64,000 bases of DNA from Bacteroidaceae bacterium. Lineage in GTDB: Bacteria; Bacteroidota; Bacteroidia; Bacteroidales; Bacteroidaceae. The stretch is from the NCBI GenBank assembly GCA_024398715.1, contig JAKSIP010000003.1, positions 62,001 to 126,000 of the forward strand, written 5' to 3'. The translations under genes and the position numbers were made by a program. Positions within the stretch are counted from its first letter, which is position 1. Every line of letters starts with the position of its first letter. Of this stretch, positions 33,526-45,372 are shown piece after piece. The notes under the pieces were generated by a model. It did no database searches and was not told where the DNA came from. It saw only the letters and a program-made list of their open reading frames with translations.

Positions 33526-34224
33526 ATGGGTAAACTGACTAAAAATCAAAAGCTTGTAGCTTCAAAAGTTGAAGCTGGTAAAGCATATACCCTCAAAGAA
33601 GCTTCTCAGTTGGTTAAAGAGATCACTACAACCAAGTTCGATGCATCTGTTGATATAGATGTACGTCTTGGTGTTGATCCCCGTAAAGCCAACCAGATGG
33701 TTCGTGGCGTGGTATCACTTCCAAACGGAACAGGTAAAGTAGTTAGAGTACTTGCTCTCTGTACTCCTGATCAGGAAGCTGCCGCAAAAGAAGCTGGCGC
33801 AGATTACGTTGGTTTTGAAGAATACATCGAGAAGATTAAAGGAGGATGGACTGATGTTGATGTTATTATAACAATGCCTGCACTTATGGGCAAGCTTGGT
33901 CCGTTGGGTCGTGTTCTCGGTCCGCGCGGTCTTATGCCTAACCCAAAGAGCGGTACTGTTACAATGGACGTTGCCAAAGCTGTCAAAGAGGTAAAGCAAG
34001 GTAAAATTGACTTTAAGGTTGACAAGGCCGGTATTGTTCACACATCTATTGGTAAAGTTTCTTTTTCTGCAGATGCTATCAGAGATAATGCTAAGGAATT
34101 CATCAATACAATTCTCAAGCTTAAACCTGCTGCTGCAAAAGGAACTTATGTTAAGAGTATTTATCTTTCAAGTACAATGAGCAAAGGTATCAAGATCGAT
34201 ACCAAGTCTATTGACGAAATTTAA
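33526..34224 (+). CDS. rplA: 50S ribosomal protein L1
   Basis: Encodes 232 residues. Signature '[20 protein letters not shown]' is intact. L1 forms the mobile stalk at the E site and in many bacteria represses its own operon by binding the leader. rplJ follows 14 bases later. Confidence 0.97.
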   Translation: MGKLTKNQKLVASKVEAGKAYTLKEASQLVKEITTTKFDASVDIDVRLGVDPRKANQMVRGVVSLPNGTGKVVRVLALCTPDQEAAAKEAGADYVGFEEYIEKIKGGWTDVDVIITMPALMGKLGPLGRVLGPRGLMPNPKSGTVTMDVAKAVKEVKQGKIDFKVDKAGIVHTSIGKVSFSADAIRDNAKEFINTILKLKPAAAKGTYVKSIYLSSTMSKGIKIDTKSIDEI

Positions 34225-34238
34225 AATTTGGAGTTGAT

Positions 34239-34763
34239 ATGAAAAAGGAAGATAAATCACAAATTATTGAGAATCTGAAGCAGACTATCCAGTCATACGC
34301 TTGTTTCTATCTTGTAGATGTTACAGGACTTGATTCTGTTGCTACAAGTGAGCTTCGTAAGAAATGCTTCAAGTCCGATATCAAAATGGTTGTTGTCAAG
34401 AACACTCTTCTTGAGAAGGCTCTTGACCAGCTTGATGTAGACTATTCTGCTCTTTATGGCTCACTCAAAGGCAATACGGCAGTTTTCTTTGCAAATGTTG
34501 CAAATGCTCCTGCCAAGCTGCTCAATGATGCCGCCTACAAGAAAGCAGGTATTCCGGGACTAAAAGCCGCTTATGCTGAAGAAAGTTTCTATGTTGGTGC
34601 AAACCAATTGGATGCTTTGGTTTCTATCAAGAGCAAGAAGGAACTTATTGCAGACGTTATTGCATTGCTGCAGTCACCTGCCAAAAATGTTGTTTCTGCT
34701 CTCCAATCAGGTGCTAACACCTTGCACGGAGTTCTTAAGACTCTGGGCGAAAGAGAAAACTAA
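34239..34763 (+). CDS. rplJ: 50S ribosomal protein L10
   Basis: Encodes 174 residues. N-terminal rRNA-binding domain ('KKEDKSQIIENLKQTIQSY') and C-terminal helix that anchors L7/L12 dimers. The short rplA-rplJ gap leaves no room for a large L10 leader of the E. coli kind. Confidence 0.96.
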   Translation: MKKEDKSQIIENLKQTIQSYACFYLVDVTGLDSVATSELRKKCFKSDIKMVVVKNTLLEKALDQLDVDYSALYGSLKGNTAVFFANVANAPAKLLNDAAYKKAGIPGLKAAYAEESFYVGANQLDALVSIKSKKELIADVIALLQSPAKNVVSALQSGANTLHGVLKTLGEREN

Positions 34764-34798
34764 ACAATACGTAATAACAATTTAAAACTTATACTAAA

Positions 34799-35179
34799 AT
34801 GGCTGATTTAAAAGCATTAGCAGAAGAATTGGTTAACCTTACAGTAAAAGAGGTTAATGAACTTGCAACTATCCTTAAAGAAGAATATGGCATTGAGCCA
34901 GCAGCTGCTGCTGTTGCTGTTGCTGCCGGTCCTGCTGTAGCAGGTGCTGAGGCAGCTGCAGAAGAGAAATCTTCTTTTGATCTTATCCTGAAGAGCTTTG
35001 GTGCAAACAAACTTGCTGTTGTTAAGGCAGTTAAGGAAGCTTGCGGCCTTGGTTTGAAAGAGGCTAAAGACCTTGTAGACGCTGCTCCTTCAACAGTTAA
35101 GGAGGGTCTTGCAAAGGACGAAGCTGAATCTTTGAAGAAAACTTTGGAAGAGGCTGGTGCAGAGGTTGAACTTAAGTAA
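34799..35179 (+). CDS. rplL: 50S ribosomal protein L7/L12
   Basis: Encodes 126 residues: N-terminal dimer helices, an alanine-rich hinge ('[20 protein letters not shown]'), and the C-terminal factor-binding domain with '[20 protein letters not shown]'. It recruits GTPase factors to the ribosome. Confidence 0.97.
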   Translation: MADLKALAEELVNLTVKEVNELATILKEEYGIEPAAAAVAVAAGPAVAGAEAAAEEKSSFDLILKSFGANKLAVVKAVKEACGLGLKEAKDLVDAAPSTVKEGLAKDEAESLKKTLEEAGAEVELK

Positions 35180-35206
35180 ACCCGCCTGTCCACAGGTAAA
35201 AGAAAT

Positions 35207-35264
35207 GGTTAAGCAAAGCAACCGGAACCCATTTATGGCTCCGGTTTGCGCTTAACCTTTTTCT
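35207..35264 (+). terminator. Hairpin with T-run between rplL and rpoB (attenuator)
   Basis: GGTTAAGC at 35207-35214 pairs with GCTTAACC at 35250-35257. Inside, GCAACCGGA pairs with TCCGGTTTGC with one bulged base. TTTTTCTT follows. The form is that of an intrinsic terminator, but rpoB begins 38 bases later without an obvious new promoter, so partial read-through is the likely use. Confidence 0.75.
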
Positions 35265-35301
35265 TAGTTTATAATCACTGGTTCAATTATTTCTTCATCC
35301 C

Positions 35302-38300
35302 ATGTCTTCAACAACCCCTAATAATTCACAAAGAATTAACTTTGCTTCCGTCAAAAATCCGCTTGAGTGCCCGGATTTTCTGGAAGTACAATTAAAGTCT
35401 TTCAAAGACTTTCTGCAGTTGGATACTCCGCAGGAGAAGCGTAAGAACGAAGGCTTGTACAAAGTCTTTGCTGAGAATTTTCCTATTGCAGATACCCGTA
35501 ATAACTTTGTCTTAGAGTTTTTGGATTATTATTTGGACCCTCCACGCTATTCTATAGAAGAATGTCTGGAGCATGGTCTTACATATAGTGTACCCCTCAA
35601 GGCCAAACTGAAACTCTCCTGTACTGATCCCGATCATGAAGATTTTGATACAGTTATAGAAGACGTGTTCCTTGGCCCTATTCCTTATATGACCGCTCAG
35701 GGTACATTTGTTATAAACGGTGCAGAACGTGTAGTTGTATCACAGCTTCACCGTTCGCCCGGTGTTTTCTTCGGACAAAGCATCCATTCAAACGGAACCC
35801 CTCTTTATTCTGCAAGAATCATCCCGTTCAAAGGTTCTTGGATAGAGTTTGCTACAGACATAAACAATGTCATGTATGCTTATATCGACAGAAAGAAAAA
35901 ACTTCCTGTCACTACTCTTTTGCGTGCTATCGGTTTCGAAACTGACAAGGACATTCTTGATATATTCAATCTTGCTGAAGAGGTAAAGGTTACCAAGACA
36001 AATTTAAAGAAATTAAAAGGCCGTACACTTGCTGCCCGCGTTCTTCAGAAACGTATAGAGGATTTTGTTGACGCAGATACCGGCGAGGTAGTTTCCATTG
36101 AGCGTAACGAGGTTGTAGTTGACCGCGAGACGGTTCTTGAGGATGAACATCTTGAATCCATCCTTGAGTCCGGCGTAGAGACAGTGCTTCTGCATAACGA
36201 GAATATCAACCAGCCGGAGTATTCCGTTATTTTCAATACATTGCAGAAAGACCCCAGCAACTCAGAGAAAGAGGCTGTATTATATACATATCGTCAGCTC
36301 CGCAATGCAGAGCCTGCAGACGATGCCAGCGCCCGCGAGGTTATCCAGAATCTTTTCTTCTCAGAGAAGAGATATGATCTGGGCGAGGTAGGACGCTACC
36401 GCGTAAATAAAAAACTTGGACTTACTACAGATATCAGTGTAGGAGTTCTTACAAAGGAAGATATAATTGAGATTATCAAGTATCTCATTGAACTTGTCAA
36501 TTCCAAGGCTTCTGTAGATGATATTGACCATTTGAGCAACCGTCGTGTACGTACAGTAGGCGAGCAGCTGTCAAATCAGTTCGCCATCGGTCTTGCACGT
36601 ATGGCCCGCACAATCCGCGAGCGTATGAACGTACGTGACAACGAGGTCTTCACACCTACAGAACTTATCAACGCCAAGACTGTTTCAGCTGTTATCAATT
36701 CATTCTTCGGAACTAATGCGCTGTCTCAGTTTATGGATCAGACAAACCCGCTTGCCGAGATTACCCACAAGCGCCGTATGTCTGCTCTCGGCCCCGGCGG
36801 TCTTTCACGTGACCGTGCCGGTTTTGAGGTTCGAGACGTACACTATACACACTATGGCCGTCTGTGTCCTATCGAGACTCCTGAAGGTCCGAATATCGGT
36901 TTGATTTCTTCTTTGTGTATCTATGCAAAGATCAACAATCTTGGATTTATCGAGACTCCGTACCGCAAGGTAAGTGATGGTGTTGTTAACCTCAACAACG
37001 CAGAGATAGTCAATCTTACTGCAGAAGAGGAAGAAGGAAAGATAATAGGTCAGGGTAATGCTCCATACGATGAGAACGGCAAGTTTATCCGTACCAGGGT
37101 AAAAGCCCGTCAGGATGCTGATTTCCCTGTAGTGGATCCGCAGAGTGTAGAACTGATGGACGTATCTCCGCAGCAGATTGCATCTATTGCGGCTGCTCTT
37201 ATTCCTTTCCTTGAGCATGACGATGCCAACCGTGCCCTGATGGGATCAAACATGATGCGTCAGGCTGTTCCTCTGATGCGTTCTGAGGCTCCTATCGTAG
37301 GTACCGGTATTGAAGCACAGCTTGCACGCGATTCACGTACGCAGCTTGCTGCCGAGGGTGACGGTGTTGTTACTTTTGTTGACGCTTCAAGAATCGTTAT
37401 CGAATATGACCGTACCGAAGAAGAGGAATTTGTAAGTTTCGAGCCTGCAAGCAAGGAATACCGAATCCCGAAATTCCGCCGCACAAACCAGAATATGACT
37501 GTTGACCTTCGCCCGATCTGCAAGGTTGGCGATAGGGTTACCGCAGGTCAGATTCTTACTGAAGGTTATTCAACGGCTAACGGCGAACTTGCACTTGGAA
37601 AGAACCTTCTGGTTGCATACATGCCTTGGAAGGGTTACAATTACGAGGATGCTATTGTTCTTAACGAGCGTCTTGTTAGAGAAGATATTCTTACTTCTGT
37701 TCATGTTGAAGAATTCACTCTCGAGGTTCGTGAGACCAAGCGCGGCATGGAAGAACTGACAAGCGATATACCGAATGTCAGTGAGGATGCTACAAAAGAT
37801 CTTGATGAAAACGGTATTATCAGAATAGGTGCATATGTACAGCCCGGTGATATCCTTATCGGAAAGATTACTCCTAAGGGAGAGTCAGACCCTTCTCCTG
37901 AAGAGAAACTTTTGCGTGCCATCTTTGGTGACAAGGCCGGCGATGTAAAGGATGCATCACTCAAAGCCACTCCTTCTTTGAAAGGTGTTGTCATTGACAA
38001 AAAACTCTTCAGCCGTGTAATCAAGACACGTGCATCCAAGAGTGCGGACAAGGCCAAACTTCCTTTGATTGACGAGGAGTTTGAAGAGAAGGTAGGAGAG
38101 TTGAAAGGTATCATGGTTCAGAAACTGCTCAAACTCACTGAAAAGAAGAAGAGTGCAGGTATTACTGATTTCATGGGTAGTGAGGTTATCAAGAAAGGTC
38201 TCAGTTTCACGGAGTCAGAGTTGAAAGCCATTGACTATGCCGCCGTACAGACTGACGGATGGACCAATGACAGCCACACCAACCAGCTTATCAGCCAGTT

Positions 38301-39120
38301 GATTATCAATTATTTGAGAAAATATAAAGAGTTCGATGCCGAGGTTAAGCGCAAGAAATTTGCCCTTACTATAGGTGATGAACTTCCATCGGGTATTATT
38401 CAGATGGCAAAAGTGCTTATTGCCAAGAAACGTAAGATTGGTGTTGGTGATAAGATGGCAGGCCGTCATGGTAATAAGGGTATTGTATCGCGTGTTGTAC
38501 GTCAGGAAGATATGCCGTTCCTTGCAGACGGTACGCCTGTTGATATTGTACTGAACCCGTTAGGTGTGCCTTCCCGTATGAATATCGGTCAGATTTTCGA
38601 GACCGTACTCGGTTATGCCGGTTCAAAGCTTGGAGTAAAATTCTCTACTCCTATTTTTGACGGAGCCACCATGGACGATCTTAACGAATGGACAGATAAG
38701 GCCGGTCTTCCACGTTATGGCAAGACACAGTTGTACGATGGCGGTACAGGTGAGCCGTTTGACCAGTGTGCTACAGTAGGTGTAACCTATATGCTCAAAC
38801 TTGGTCACATGGTTGAAGATAAGATGCACGCCCGTTCAATAGGTCCGTACTCTCTTATTACCCAGCAGCCTCTTGGCGGTAAAGCCCAGTTCGGTGGTCA
38901 GCGTTTCGGTGAAATGGAGGTTTGGGCACTTGAAGCATTCGGTGCCGCCCATATTCTTCAGGAAATCCTCACCATCAAATCTGATGATGTTAACGGCCGT
39001 TCAAAAGCTTACGAGGCAATTGTCAAGGGAGATCCGATGCCAACTCCAGGTATTCCTGAATCTCTTAACGTATTGCTGCATGAGTTGCGCGGTTTGGGTT
39101 TGAACGTTATTCTTGAATAA
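35302..39120 (+). CDS. rpoB: DNA-directed RNA polymerase subunit beta
   Basis: Encodes 1272 residues, full length for Bacteroidota. The rifampicin-pocket region reads '[18 protein letters not shown]', with no obvious resistance change. The C-terminal '[20 protein letters not shown]' is diagnostic. It forms half of the catalytic cleft. rpoC starts 18 bases downstream. Confidence 0.98.
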   Translation: MSSTTPNNSQRINFASVKNPLECPDFLEVQLKSFKDFLQLDTPQEKRKNEGLYKVFAENFPIADTRNNFVLEFLDYYLDPPRYSIEECLEHGLTYSVPLKAKLKLSCTDPDHEDFDTVIEDVFLGPIPYMTAQGTFVINGAERVVVSQLHRSPGVFFGQSIHSNGTPLYSARIIPFKGSWIEFATDINNVMYAYIDRKKKLPVTTLLRAIGFETDKDILDIFNLAEEVKVTKTNLKKLKGRTLAARVLQKRIEDFVDADTGEVVSIERNEVVVDRETVLEDEHLESILESGVETVLLHNENINQPEYSVIFNTLQKDPSNSEKEAVLYTYRQLRNAEPADDASAREVIQNLFFSEKRYDLGEVGRYRVNKKLGLTTDISVGVLTKEDIIEIIKYLIELVNSKASVDDIDHLSNRRVRTVGEQLSNQFAIGLARMARTIRERMNVRDNEVFTPTELINAKTVSAVINSFFGTNALSQFMDQTNPLAEITHKRRMSALGPGGLSRDRAGFEVRDVHYTHYGRLCPIETPEGPNIGLISSLCIYAKINNLGFIETPYRKVSDGVVNLNNAEIVNLTAEEEEGKIIGQGNAPYDENGKFIRTRVKARQDADFPVVDPQSVELMDVSPQQIASIAAALIPFLEHDDANRALMGSNMMRQAVPLMRSEAPIVGTGIEAQLARDSRTQLAAEGDGVVTFVDASRIVIEYDRTEEEEFVSFEPASKEYRIPKFRRTNQNMTVDLRPICKVGDRVTAGQILTEGYSTANGELALGKNLLVAYMPWKGYNYEDAIVLNERLVREDILTSVHVEEFTLEVRETKRGMEELTSDIPNVSEDATKDLDENGIIRIGAYVQPGDILIGKITPKGESDPSPEEKLLRAIFGDKAGDVKDASLKATPSLKGVVIDKKLFSRVIKTRASKSADKAKLPLIDEEFEEKVGELKGIMVQKLLKLTEKKKSAGITDFMGSEVIKKGLSFTESELKAIDYAAVQTDGWTNDSHTNQLISQLIINYLRKYKEFDAEVKRKKFALTIGDELPSGIIQMAKVLIAKKRKIGVGDKMAGRHGNKGIVSRVVRQEDMPFLADGTPVDIVLNPLGVPSRMNIGQIFETVLGYAGSKLGVKFSTPIFDGATMDDLNEWTDKAGLPRYGKTQLYDGGTGEPFDQCATVGVTYMLKLGHMVEDKMHARSIGPYSLITQQPLGGKAQFGGQRFGEMEVWALEAFGAAHILQEILTIKSDDVNGRSKAYEAIVKGDPMPTPGIPESLNVLLHELRGLGLNVILE

Positions 39121-39138
39121 TACTAAATTCCGGTTATT

Positions 39139-42100
39139 ATGCCTATCAATAAAAAAGATAATAAAGTAAAGAGTAATTTCTCTAAGATAACTATTGGTCT
39201 GGCCTCACCTGAGCAGATTCTTGAGAATTCAAGCGGTGAGGTTCTCAAACCGGAAACCATCAACTACCGTACATACAAACCGGAACGTGACGGTCTGTTC
39301 TGCGAGCGTATATTCGGCCCTGTAAAGGACTATGAATGTCATTGCGGTAAGTACAAACGTATCCGTTATGCAGGAATTGTCTGCGATCATTGCGGTGTTG
39401 AGGTTACAGAAAAGAAGGTACGTCGTGAACGTATGGGACACATAGCACTTGTTGTTCCTGTAGCTCATATCTGGTATTTCCGTTCTCTTCCCAATAAGAT
39501 CGGTTATCTGCTCGGTATTCCAACAAAACAGCTTGATGCCATTATCTATTATGAGAAGTATGTTGTCATCAATCCTGGTGTATATGCTGAAAGCGGTGCT
39601 CTTGGAAGCAACAAGCTCGATATGCTGAACGAGGATGAATACCTTGAGATTAGAGACAAACTCCCTAAAGAGAACAGATATCTGGACGATAAGGATCCTA
39701 ACAAGTTTGTTGCAAAGATGGGTGCTGAGGCAATCTATGATTTGCTTGCTGAACTTGACCTGGATGCCCTTTCATACCAGTTGCGCGCACGCGCAAACAG
39801 CGATTCCAGCCAGCAGCGCAAGACTGAGTCCTTGAAACGTCTGCAGGTAGTTGAATCTTTCCGCGCTTCTAAAGGTTTGAACCGTCCGGAATGGATGATT
39901 CTTAAAATAGTTCCTGTAATTCCACCTGAACTGCGTCCTTTGGTTCCGTTGGATGGCGGTCGTTTTGCCACATCTGACCTGAATGACCTGTACCGTCGTG
40001 TAATTATCAGAAACAACCGTCTGAAACGTCTTATTGAGATCAAGGCTCCGGAAGTTATTCTCCGTAACGAGAAACGTATGCTTCAGGAAGCTGTTGATTC
40101 ATTGTTTGACAATTCACGCAAGTCCAGCGCAGTCAAGAGCGAGGCCAACCGTCCGCTCAAATCACTGTCAGACTCACTGAAAGGCAAGCAGGGCCGTTTC
40201 CGTCAGAATCTGCTTGGTAAACGTGTTGACTACTCTGCACGTTCAGTTATCGTTGTAGGTCCTGAATTGAAGATGGGTGAGTGCGGTATTCCAAAACTTA
40301 TGGCAGCCGAACTCTACAAGCCGTTCATTATCCGTAAGCTCATTGAGCGCGGAATTGTCAAGACCGTCAAGTCAGCAAAGAAGATAGTAGACCGCAAGGA
40401 CCCTGTTATCTGGGATATCCTTGAGTATGTAATGAAGGGTCATCCGGTACTTCTGAACCGTGCTCCTACATTGCACCGTCTCGGTATCCAGGCATTCCAG
40501 CCAAAGATGATAGAGGGAAAAGCAATCCAGTTGCACCCGCTTGCATGTACCGCGTTCAACGCCGACTTTGATGGTGACCAGATGGCTGTTCACTTGCCTT
40601 TGAGCAATGAGGCCGTATTGGAGGCTCAGATGCTTATGCTGCAGAGCCACAACATTCTGAACCCTGCCAACGGTGCTCCTATCACCGTTCCTTCTCAGGA
40701 TATGGTTCTTGGTCTGTACTATATTACCAAGTTGCGTAAGGGCGCTAAGGGCGAAGGTCTGGTATTCTATGGACCGGAAGAGGCTCTTATTGCCTACAAC
40801 GAGGGTAAAGTGGATATCCACGCCATAGTAAAGGTTCTTGTAACCGATGTTGACGAAAACGGTGCTTATGTAAAGAAACTTACAGAAACATCTGTTGGCC
40901 GTATTATTCTGAACGAGGTTGTTCCTCAGGAAGTAGGTTACATCAACTATATCATTTCAAAGAAGACATTGCGTGACCTTATCAGCGATGTAATCAAGAA
41001 AGTAGGTGTAAGCCGTGCTTGCGAATTCCTCGATGGAATCAAGAATCTTGGTTATAAGATGGCTTTCAAGGGCGGTCTTTCATTCAACCTCAGCGATATT
41101 ATCATTCCTAAAGAGAAGGAAGAACTTGTCAAGAAAGGAAATGAGGAGGTTGAAGGCATTATGGCCGAATATAACATGGGTCTTATTACCGATAACGAGC
41201 GTTACAACAAGGTTATCGATGTATGGACACACGTTAACGAAGACCTCTCCAAGGTTCTGATGAAAACCATTTCTTCCGATGACCAGGGCTTCAACTCAGT
41301 ATATATGATGCTTGATTCCGGAGCTCGTGGTTCTAAGGAACAGATTCGTCAGTTGTCCGGTATGCGTGGTCTTATGGCCAAGCCTCAGAAAGCCGGATCA
41401 GAAGGTGCGCAGATTATTGAGAACCCTATTCTTTCGAACTTCAAGGAAGGACTTTCAGTACTTGAGTACTTTATCTCTACCCACGGTGCACGTAAGGGTC
41501 TTGCCGATACAGCTTTGAAGACAGCCGATGCCGGTTACCTTACACGTCGTCTGGTAGACGTTTCGCACGATGTCATCATTACAGAAGAAGACTGCGGCAC
41601 ATTGCGTGGCCTTGTTTGTACAGCCCTTAAGGAGAACGATGATGTTGTAGCTTCTCTGTATGAAAGAATCCTGGGTCGCGTATCCGTTCACGATGTTATT
41701 CATCCTGTTACAGGCCAGTTGCTTGTTGCCAGTGGTGAAGAAATTACCGAAGATATTGCAAAACAGATAGATGAATCTCCTATAGAGAGTGTTGAAATCC
41801 GTTCAGTACTTACTTGCGAATCAAAGCATGGTGTATGTGCCAAGTGTTACGGACGTAACCTTGCTACAGGACGTCTTGTTGAGAAGGGTGAGGCTGTTGG
41901 TGTTATTGCAGCCCAGTCAATCGGTGAGCCTGGTACACAGTTGACATTGCGTACATTCCACGCCGGTGGTACTGCAAGTAACATTGCCGCCAACTCCCGT
42001 CTGGTTGCAAAGAACGATTCACGCATTGAATTTGAAGAAATCCGTACTGTAGAAGGCACAAAAGCTACAGGCGACAAATCAAATATTGTTGTTGGCCGTC

Positions 42101-43449
42101 TTGGTGAAATCAAGTTTGTGGACGAAAATACCAACATCACACTTTCTTCACATCCTCTGCCATATGGTTCTACTCTGTATGTAAAGGATCAGCAGGTAGT
42201 CAAGAAAGGTGATCTGATAGCTGAATGGGATCCGTTCAACGCTGTCATCATTACCGAATCTGCCGGTACAGTCAAACTGGATTCCGTAATAGAAGGTGTT
42301 ACATATAAGATTGAGTCTGATGAATCAACCGGTCTTGAAGAGGTTATCATAATCGAGACCCGTGACCGTGCCAAGATTCCTACAGCAATCATTGTTGATA
42401 AGAACGGTCAGGAATTGCGCTCGTACAACCTGCCTGTTGGTGGTCACGTAGTTGTCAAGGATGGTCAGGTTCTTAATGCAGGCGATATTCTTGTCAAGAT
42501 TCCGCGTATTCAGGGTAAGGCCGGTGATATTACCGGTGGTCTTCCTAGAGTAACGGAATTGTTCGAGGCCCGTAACCCGTCCAACCCGGCTATTGTTTCT
42601 GAGATTGACGGTGAGGTCCATATGGGTAAGATCAAGCGTGGTAACCGTGAAATATCTGTTGTTTCACGTACCGGAGACGAGAAGAAATATCTTGTTGCCC
42701 TTTCCAAACAGATTCTTGTTCAGGAAGGAGACTATGTCCGTGCCGGAACCCCGTTGTCAGACGGTGCAATCACACCTTCTGATATCCTTGCCATCAAAGG
42801 TCCTACCGCAGTTCAGGAATATATTGTCAACGAGGTTCAGGACGTATACCGTCTTCAGGGTGTGAAGATTAACGACAAGCACTTTGAGATTATAGTCCGT
42901 CAGATGATGCGTAAAGTTGAAATCAACGAACCGGGCGATACACGTTTCCTTGAACAGCAGGTTGTTGACAAGCTTGAGTTTATGGACGAGAATGACCGTA
43001 TATGGAACAAGAAGGTAGTTGTTGATCCGGGAGATTCCGAGACACTTCAGGAAGGCCAGATCATTACTGCCCGCAAGTTGCGCGATGAAAACAGCTATTT
43101 GAAACGCAAAGACTTGAAACAGGTTCAGGTACGCGATGCGCAGCCAGCTACTTCTACCCAGATTCTTCAGGGTATTACACGTGCTGCTTTGCAGACCCAG
43201 AGCTTTATGTCAGCTGCATCTTTCCAGGAGACAACCAAAGTCCTGAACGATGCTGCAATCAACGGAAAGTCTGACTCTCTGTTAGGAATGAAAGAGAACG
43301 TTATCTGCGGTCATCTGATTCCTGCAGGTACAGGTATGCGTGAGTATGACCGCATAGTTGTAGGAAGCAAGGAAGACTACGAAAAGCTTCAGAACAGCCG
43401 CGAAGCGCGTTTTGCCGCTGCAGCTGGTGATATGGAGGTGAACGATTGA
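39139..43449 (+). CDS. rpoC: DNA-directed RNA polymerase subunit beta'
   Basis: Encodes 1436 residues. N-terminal zinc site '[20 protein letters not shown]', catalytic magnesium loop '[12 protein letters not shown]', and the second zinc site with '[13 protein letters not shown]'. Full length. A strong terminator lies 18 bases after the stop and ends the operon. Confidence 0.98.
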   Translation: MPINKKDNKVKSNFSKITIGLASPEQILENSSGEVLKPETINYRTYKPERDGLFCERIFGPVKDYECHCGKYKRIRYAGIVCDHCGVEVTEKKVRRERMGHIALVVPVAHIWYFRSLPNKIGYLLGIPTKQLDAIIYYEKYVVINPGVYAESGALGSNKLDMLNEDEYLEIRDKLPKENRYLDDKDPNKFVAKMGAEAIYDLLAELDLDALSYQLRARANSDSSQQRKTESLKRLQVVESFRASKGLNRPEWMILKIVPVIPPELRPLVPLDGGRFATSDLNDLYRRVIIRNNRLKRLIEIKAPEVILRNEKRMLQEAVDSLFDNSRKSSAVKSEANRPLKSLSDSLKGKQGRFRQNLLGKRVDYSARSVIVVGPELKMGECGIPKLMAAELYKPFIIRKLIERGIVKTVKSAKKIVDRKDPVIWDILEYVMKGHPVLLNRAPTLHRLGIQAFQPKMIEGKAIQLHPLACTAFNADFDGDQMAVHLPLSNEAVLEAQMLMLQSHNILNPANGAPITVPSQDMVLGLYYITKLRKGAKGEGLVFYGPEEALIAYNEGKVDIHAIVKVLVTDVDENGAYVKKLTETSVGRIILNEVVPQEVGYINYIISKKTLRDLISDVIKKVGVSRACEFLDGIKNLGYKMAFKGGLSFNLSDIIIPKEKEELVKKGNEEVEGIMAEYNMGLITDNERYNKVIDVWTHVNEDLSKVLMKTISSDDQGFNSVYMMLDSGARGSKEQIRQLSGMRGLMAKPQKAGSEGAQIIENPILSNFKEGLSVLEYFISTHGARKGLADTALKTADAGYLTRRLVDVSHDVIITEEDCGTLRGLVCTALKENDDVVASLYERILGRVSVHDVIHPVTGQLLVASGEEITEDIAKQIDESPIESVEIRSVLTCESKHGVCAKCYGRNLATGRLVEKGEAVGVIAAQSIGEPGTQLTLRTFHAGGTASNIAANSRLVAKNDSRIEFEEIRTVEGTKATGDKSNIVVGRLGEIKFVDENTNITLSSHPLPYGSTLYVKDQQVVKKGDLIAEWDPFNAVIITESAGTVKLDSVIEGVTYKIESDESTGLEEVIIIETRDRAKIPTAIIVDKNGQELRSYNLPVGGHVVVKDGQVLNAGDILVKIPRIQGKAGDITGGLPRVTELFEARNPSNPAIVSEIDGEVHMGKIKRGNREISVVSRTGDEKKYLVALSKQILVQEGDYVRAGTPLSDGAITPSDILAIKGPTAVQEYIVNEVQDVYRLQGVKINDKHFEIIVRQMMRKVEINEPGDTRFLEQQVVDKLEFMDENDRIWNKKVVVDPGDSETLQEGQIITARKLRDENSYLKRKDLKQVQVRDAQPATSTQILQGITRAALQTQSFMSAASFQETTKVLNDAAINGKSDSLLGMKENVICGHLIPAGTGMREYDRIVVGSKEDYEKLQNSREARFAAAAGDMEVND

Positions 43450-43466
43450 TTATTTAATTGATATTT

Positions 43467-43511
43467 GGGGGCTCTTTCCTGGCCATGACGCCGGTTGGAG
43501 CCCCCTTTTTT
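43467..43511 (+). terminator. Terminator of the rpoBC operon
   Basis: GGGGGCTC at 43467-43474 pairs exactly with GAGCCCCC at 43498-43505, followed by TTTTTT. The next gene starts four bases after the T-run, so it needs read-through or a promoter inside rpoC. Confidence 0.92.
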
Positions 43512-43514
43512 ATT

Positions 43515-44354
43515 ATGGAAGAGAACACATTGATTGATCTTGACAATTTGCTTGAGCAGAAGTTCGGTGACAAGGCCAGGCACTTTCCGCGTTTTGTAAG
43601 GCATTATCTCAAACGGATATTGCATATTGATTCTTTGAATGAAATTATTCAAAAATCAAATGGCCTTACCGGATGGCGTTTTGCGCAGTTTACCCTGCAA
43701 TATCTTAACATTGATATTGTTGTAGAAGGAGCGGAAAATCTTCCTGAACACAATAACCTTATTTTCGTAAGCAATCACCCTCTTGGTGGTCCGGACGGAC
43801 TGGCGTTGGCATCGTTCCTTGGAAACAGGTACAACGATAACATTATCTTGCCTGTGAATGACTTTCTTATGTTCGTAAAGCCTCTTGGCCCTTTGTTTCT
43901 ACCCATAAACAAAGTAGGGGCACAAAGCCGTAATCTTCCTGACAGAATCAATTCTGTTATGGAGACAGACAGTAATATCATATTGTTTCCGGCCGGTATC
44001 TGTTCACGCAAAATAGACGGTGAAATCAAGGATTTGCCATGGACCAAGATGTTTGTCAGGAAGAGTGTGGAATATGGTCGTGATATTGTTCCCATCTATT
44101 TTTTCGGGAAAAATTCGCCCCGATTCTATTTTTTGGACCGGTTACAGAAATTCCTTGGAATAAAGTTCAGCATTCCAATGGTGTTTCTTGTTGACGAAAT
44201 GTTCCGTCACAGAAACAAACAATTCAAATTTATTATTGGTAATCCAATTTCTTATACTATCTTTGACAGAACAAAGACGCCTGCCCAGTGGGCTTCCCAT
44301 ATCAGGAACATGGTATATGAGTTAAAGCGGAAATATTCTGATGGAGACAAATGA
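43515..44354 (+). CDS. glsA: PlsC-type O-acyltransferase, probable glycine-lipid enzyme GlsA
   Basis: Encodes 279 residues from ATG 43515. The acyltransferase motif is 'VSNHPLGGPDG' (an HX4D variant, NHPLGGPD), followed by 'LFPAGICSRK', which resembles the phosphate-binding motif of PlsC relatives. It overlaps the next gene, a GNAT-type N-acyltransferase, by 14 bases. In Bacteroides thetaiotaomicron such an adjacent pair (glsB and glsA) makes glycine lipids: GlsB attaches a 3-hydroxy fatty acid to glycine and GlsA adds the second acyl chain. The pairing is strong support; the exact substrate is inferred. The earlier start at 43458 falls in the terminator. Confidence 0.8.
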   Translation: MEENTLIDLDNLLEQKFGDKARHFPRFVRHYLKRILHIDSLNEIIQKSNGLTGWRFAQFTLQYLNIDIVVEGAENLPEHNNLIFVSNHPLGGPDGLALASFLGNRYNDNIILPVNDFLMFVKPLGPLFLPINKVGAQSRNLPDRINSVMETDSNIILFPAGICSRKIDGEIKDLPWTKMFVRKSVEYGRDIVPIYFFGKNSPRFYFLDRLQKFLGIKFSIPMVFLVDEMFRHRNKQFKFIIGNPISYTIFDRTKTPAQWASHIRNMVYELKRKYSDGDK

Positions 44355-45372
44355 GTTTGAAGAAATAATACAGCCTGTTGACAGAGAATTGCTCAAATCC
44401 GAACTCTCAGAGCGGAACCGTTTGCGGTATACGTGCAAGAGTAACAATCAGATATATGTTTTTACTGCCGCTCAGGCCCCGAATCTTATGCGTGAGGTAG
44501 GCCGTCTGCGCGAATTGTCTTTCAGGACAAGCGGCGGCGGGCGCGGTAAGAGTCTGGACATAGATGAATTTGATACTATGTCTGTTCCGTACCGTCAACT
44601 CATTGTATGGGATCCTGACAATGAGGAGATTCTTGGCGGGTACAGGTTTATTGTGGGAACAGATGTGTCTTTTGATAATAACGGTCAGCCCGTTCTTGCC
44701 ACCGCGCACAGTTTCCATTTTTCCAAAAAGTTCATTGATGAGTATCTGCCATTCACAATTGAACTTGGCAGAGCTTTTGTGCAACCGGCATACCAGTCCA
44801 CTCAGAAGGGCACAAAAAGCCTGTTCGCCCTTGACAATCTCTGGGACGGTTTGGGTGCATTGTTCGTTATGGTACCGGAATGCAGATATTGTTTTGGAAA
44901 ACTGACCATGTACCGCAGTGTTCCTGTAGGACTTCGTGATATACTGCGTTTCTTTCTTTTCAAATACTATGCCGATAAGGACGCTTTGGTTTATCCCATT
45001 GATCCTCTTGAGTACCACACGGACAAGGATACGCTTTCCACATTAGTGTCAGGAACAGATTTTAAGGAAGACTATCTGTTTGTAAAGAATTATTTGCGTC
45101 ATTCCGGTTATTGCATACCTCCTCTGATCAATTCCTATATTCTTCTGGCAAAATCCATGACCATTTTCGGAAGTTCCGTATGTTCCGATTCAACAAAAGA
45201 AGAAGATACTGCCATGCTTATGGGAATAGACCAGATGAACCCTGACAAACTCATGCGGCATGTACGCTCCTTCAACAGAAAGAACGCCATTGCTCTGCGC
45301 TTGGGTCTTCTGTTCAAGGCAAACCGTATGCGTGTCCTGAAACATTTGAATACTATACGGCGGGCAGACTAG
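44341..45372 (+). CDS. glsB: GNAT-type N-acyltransferase, probable glycine-lipid enzyme GlsB
   Basis: Encodes 343 residues of the OlsB/hemolysin-like acyltransferase family (Acetyltransf_5). Conserved stretches include 'GRLRELSFRTSGGGRGKSLD', 'ELGRAFVQPAYQ' and 'FGKLTMYRSVPVG'. Relatives place a 3-hydroxyacyl chain from acyl carrier protein on the amino group of ornithine or glycine; in gut Bacteroidales the glycine enzyme makes commendamide, the monoacyl precursor of glycine lipids. It overlaps glsA by 14 bases, and its 3' end overlaps the opposing dgt gene by 20 bases. Confidence 0.8.
   Translation: METNEFEEIIQPVDRELLKSELSERNRLRYTCKSNNQIYVFTAAQAPNLMREVGRLRELSFRTSGGGRGKSLDIDEFDTMSVPYRQLIVWDPDNEEILGGYRFIVGTDVSFDNNGQPVLATAHSFHFSKKFIDEYLPFTIELGRAFVQPAYQSTQKGTKSLFALDNLWDGLGALFVMVPECRYCFGKLTMYRSVPVGLRDILRFFLFKYYADKDALVYPIDPLEYHTDKDTLSTLVSGTDFKEDYLFVKNYLRHSGYCIPPLINSYILLAKSMTIFGSSVCSDSTKEEDTAMLMGIDQMNPDKLMRHVRSFNRKNAIALRLGLLFKANRMRVLKHLNTIRRAD

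Noticed and set aside
34225..34238. L10 leader regulatory RNA
   Set aside because: Only 14 bases separate rplA and rplJ, too short for the known leader.
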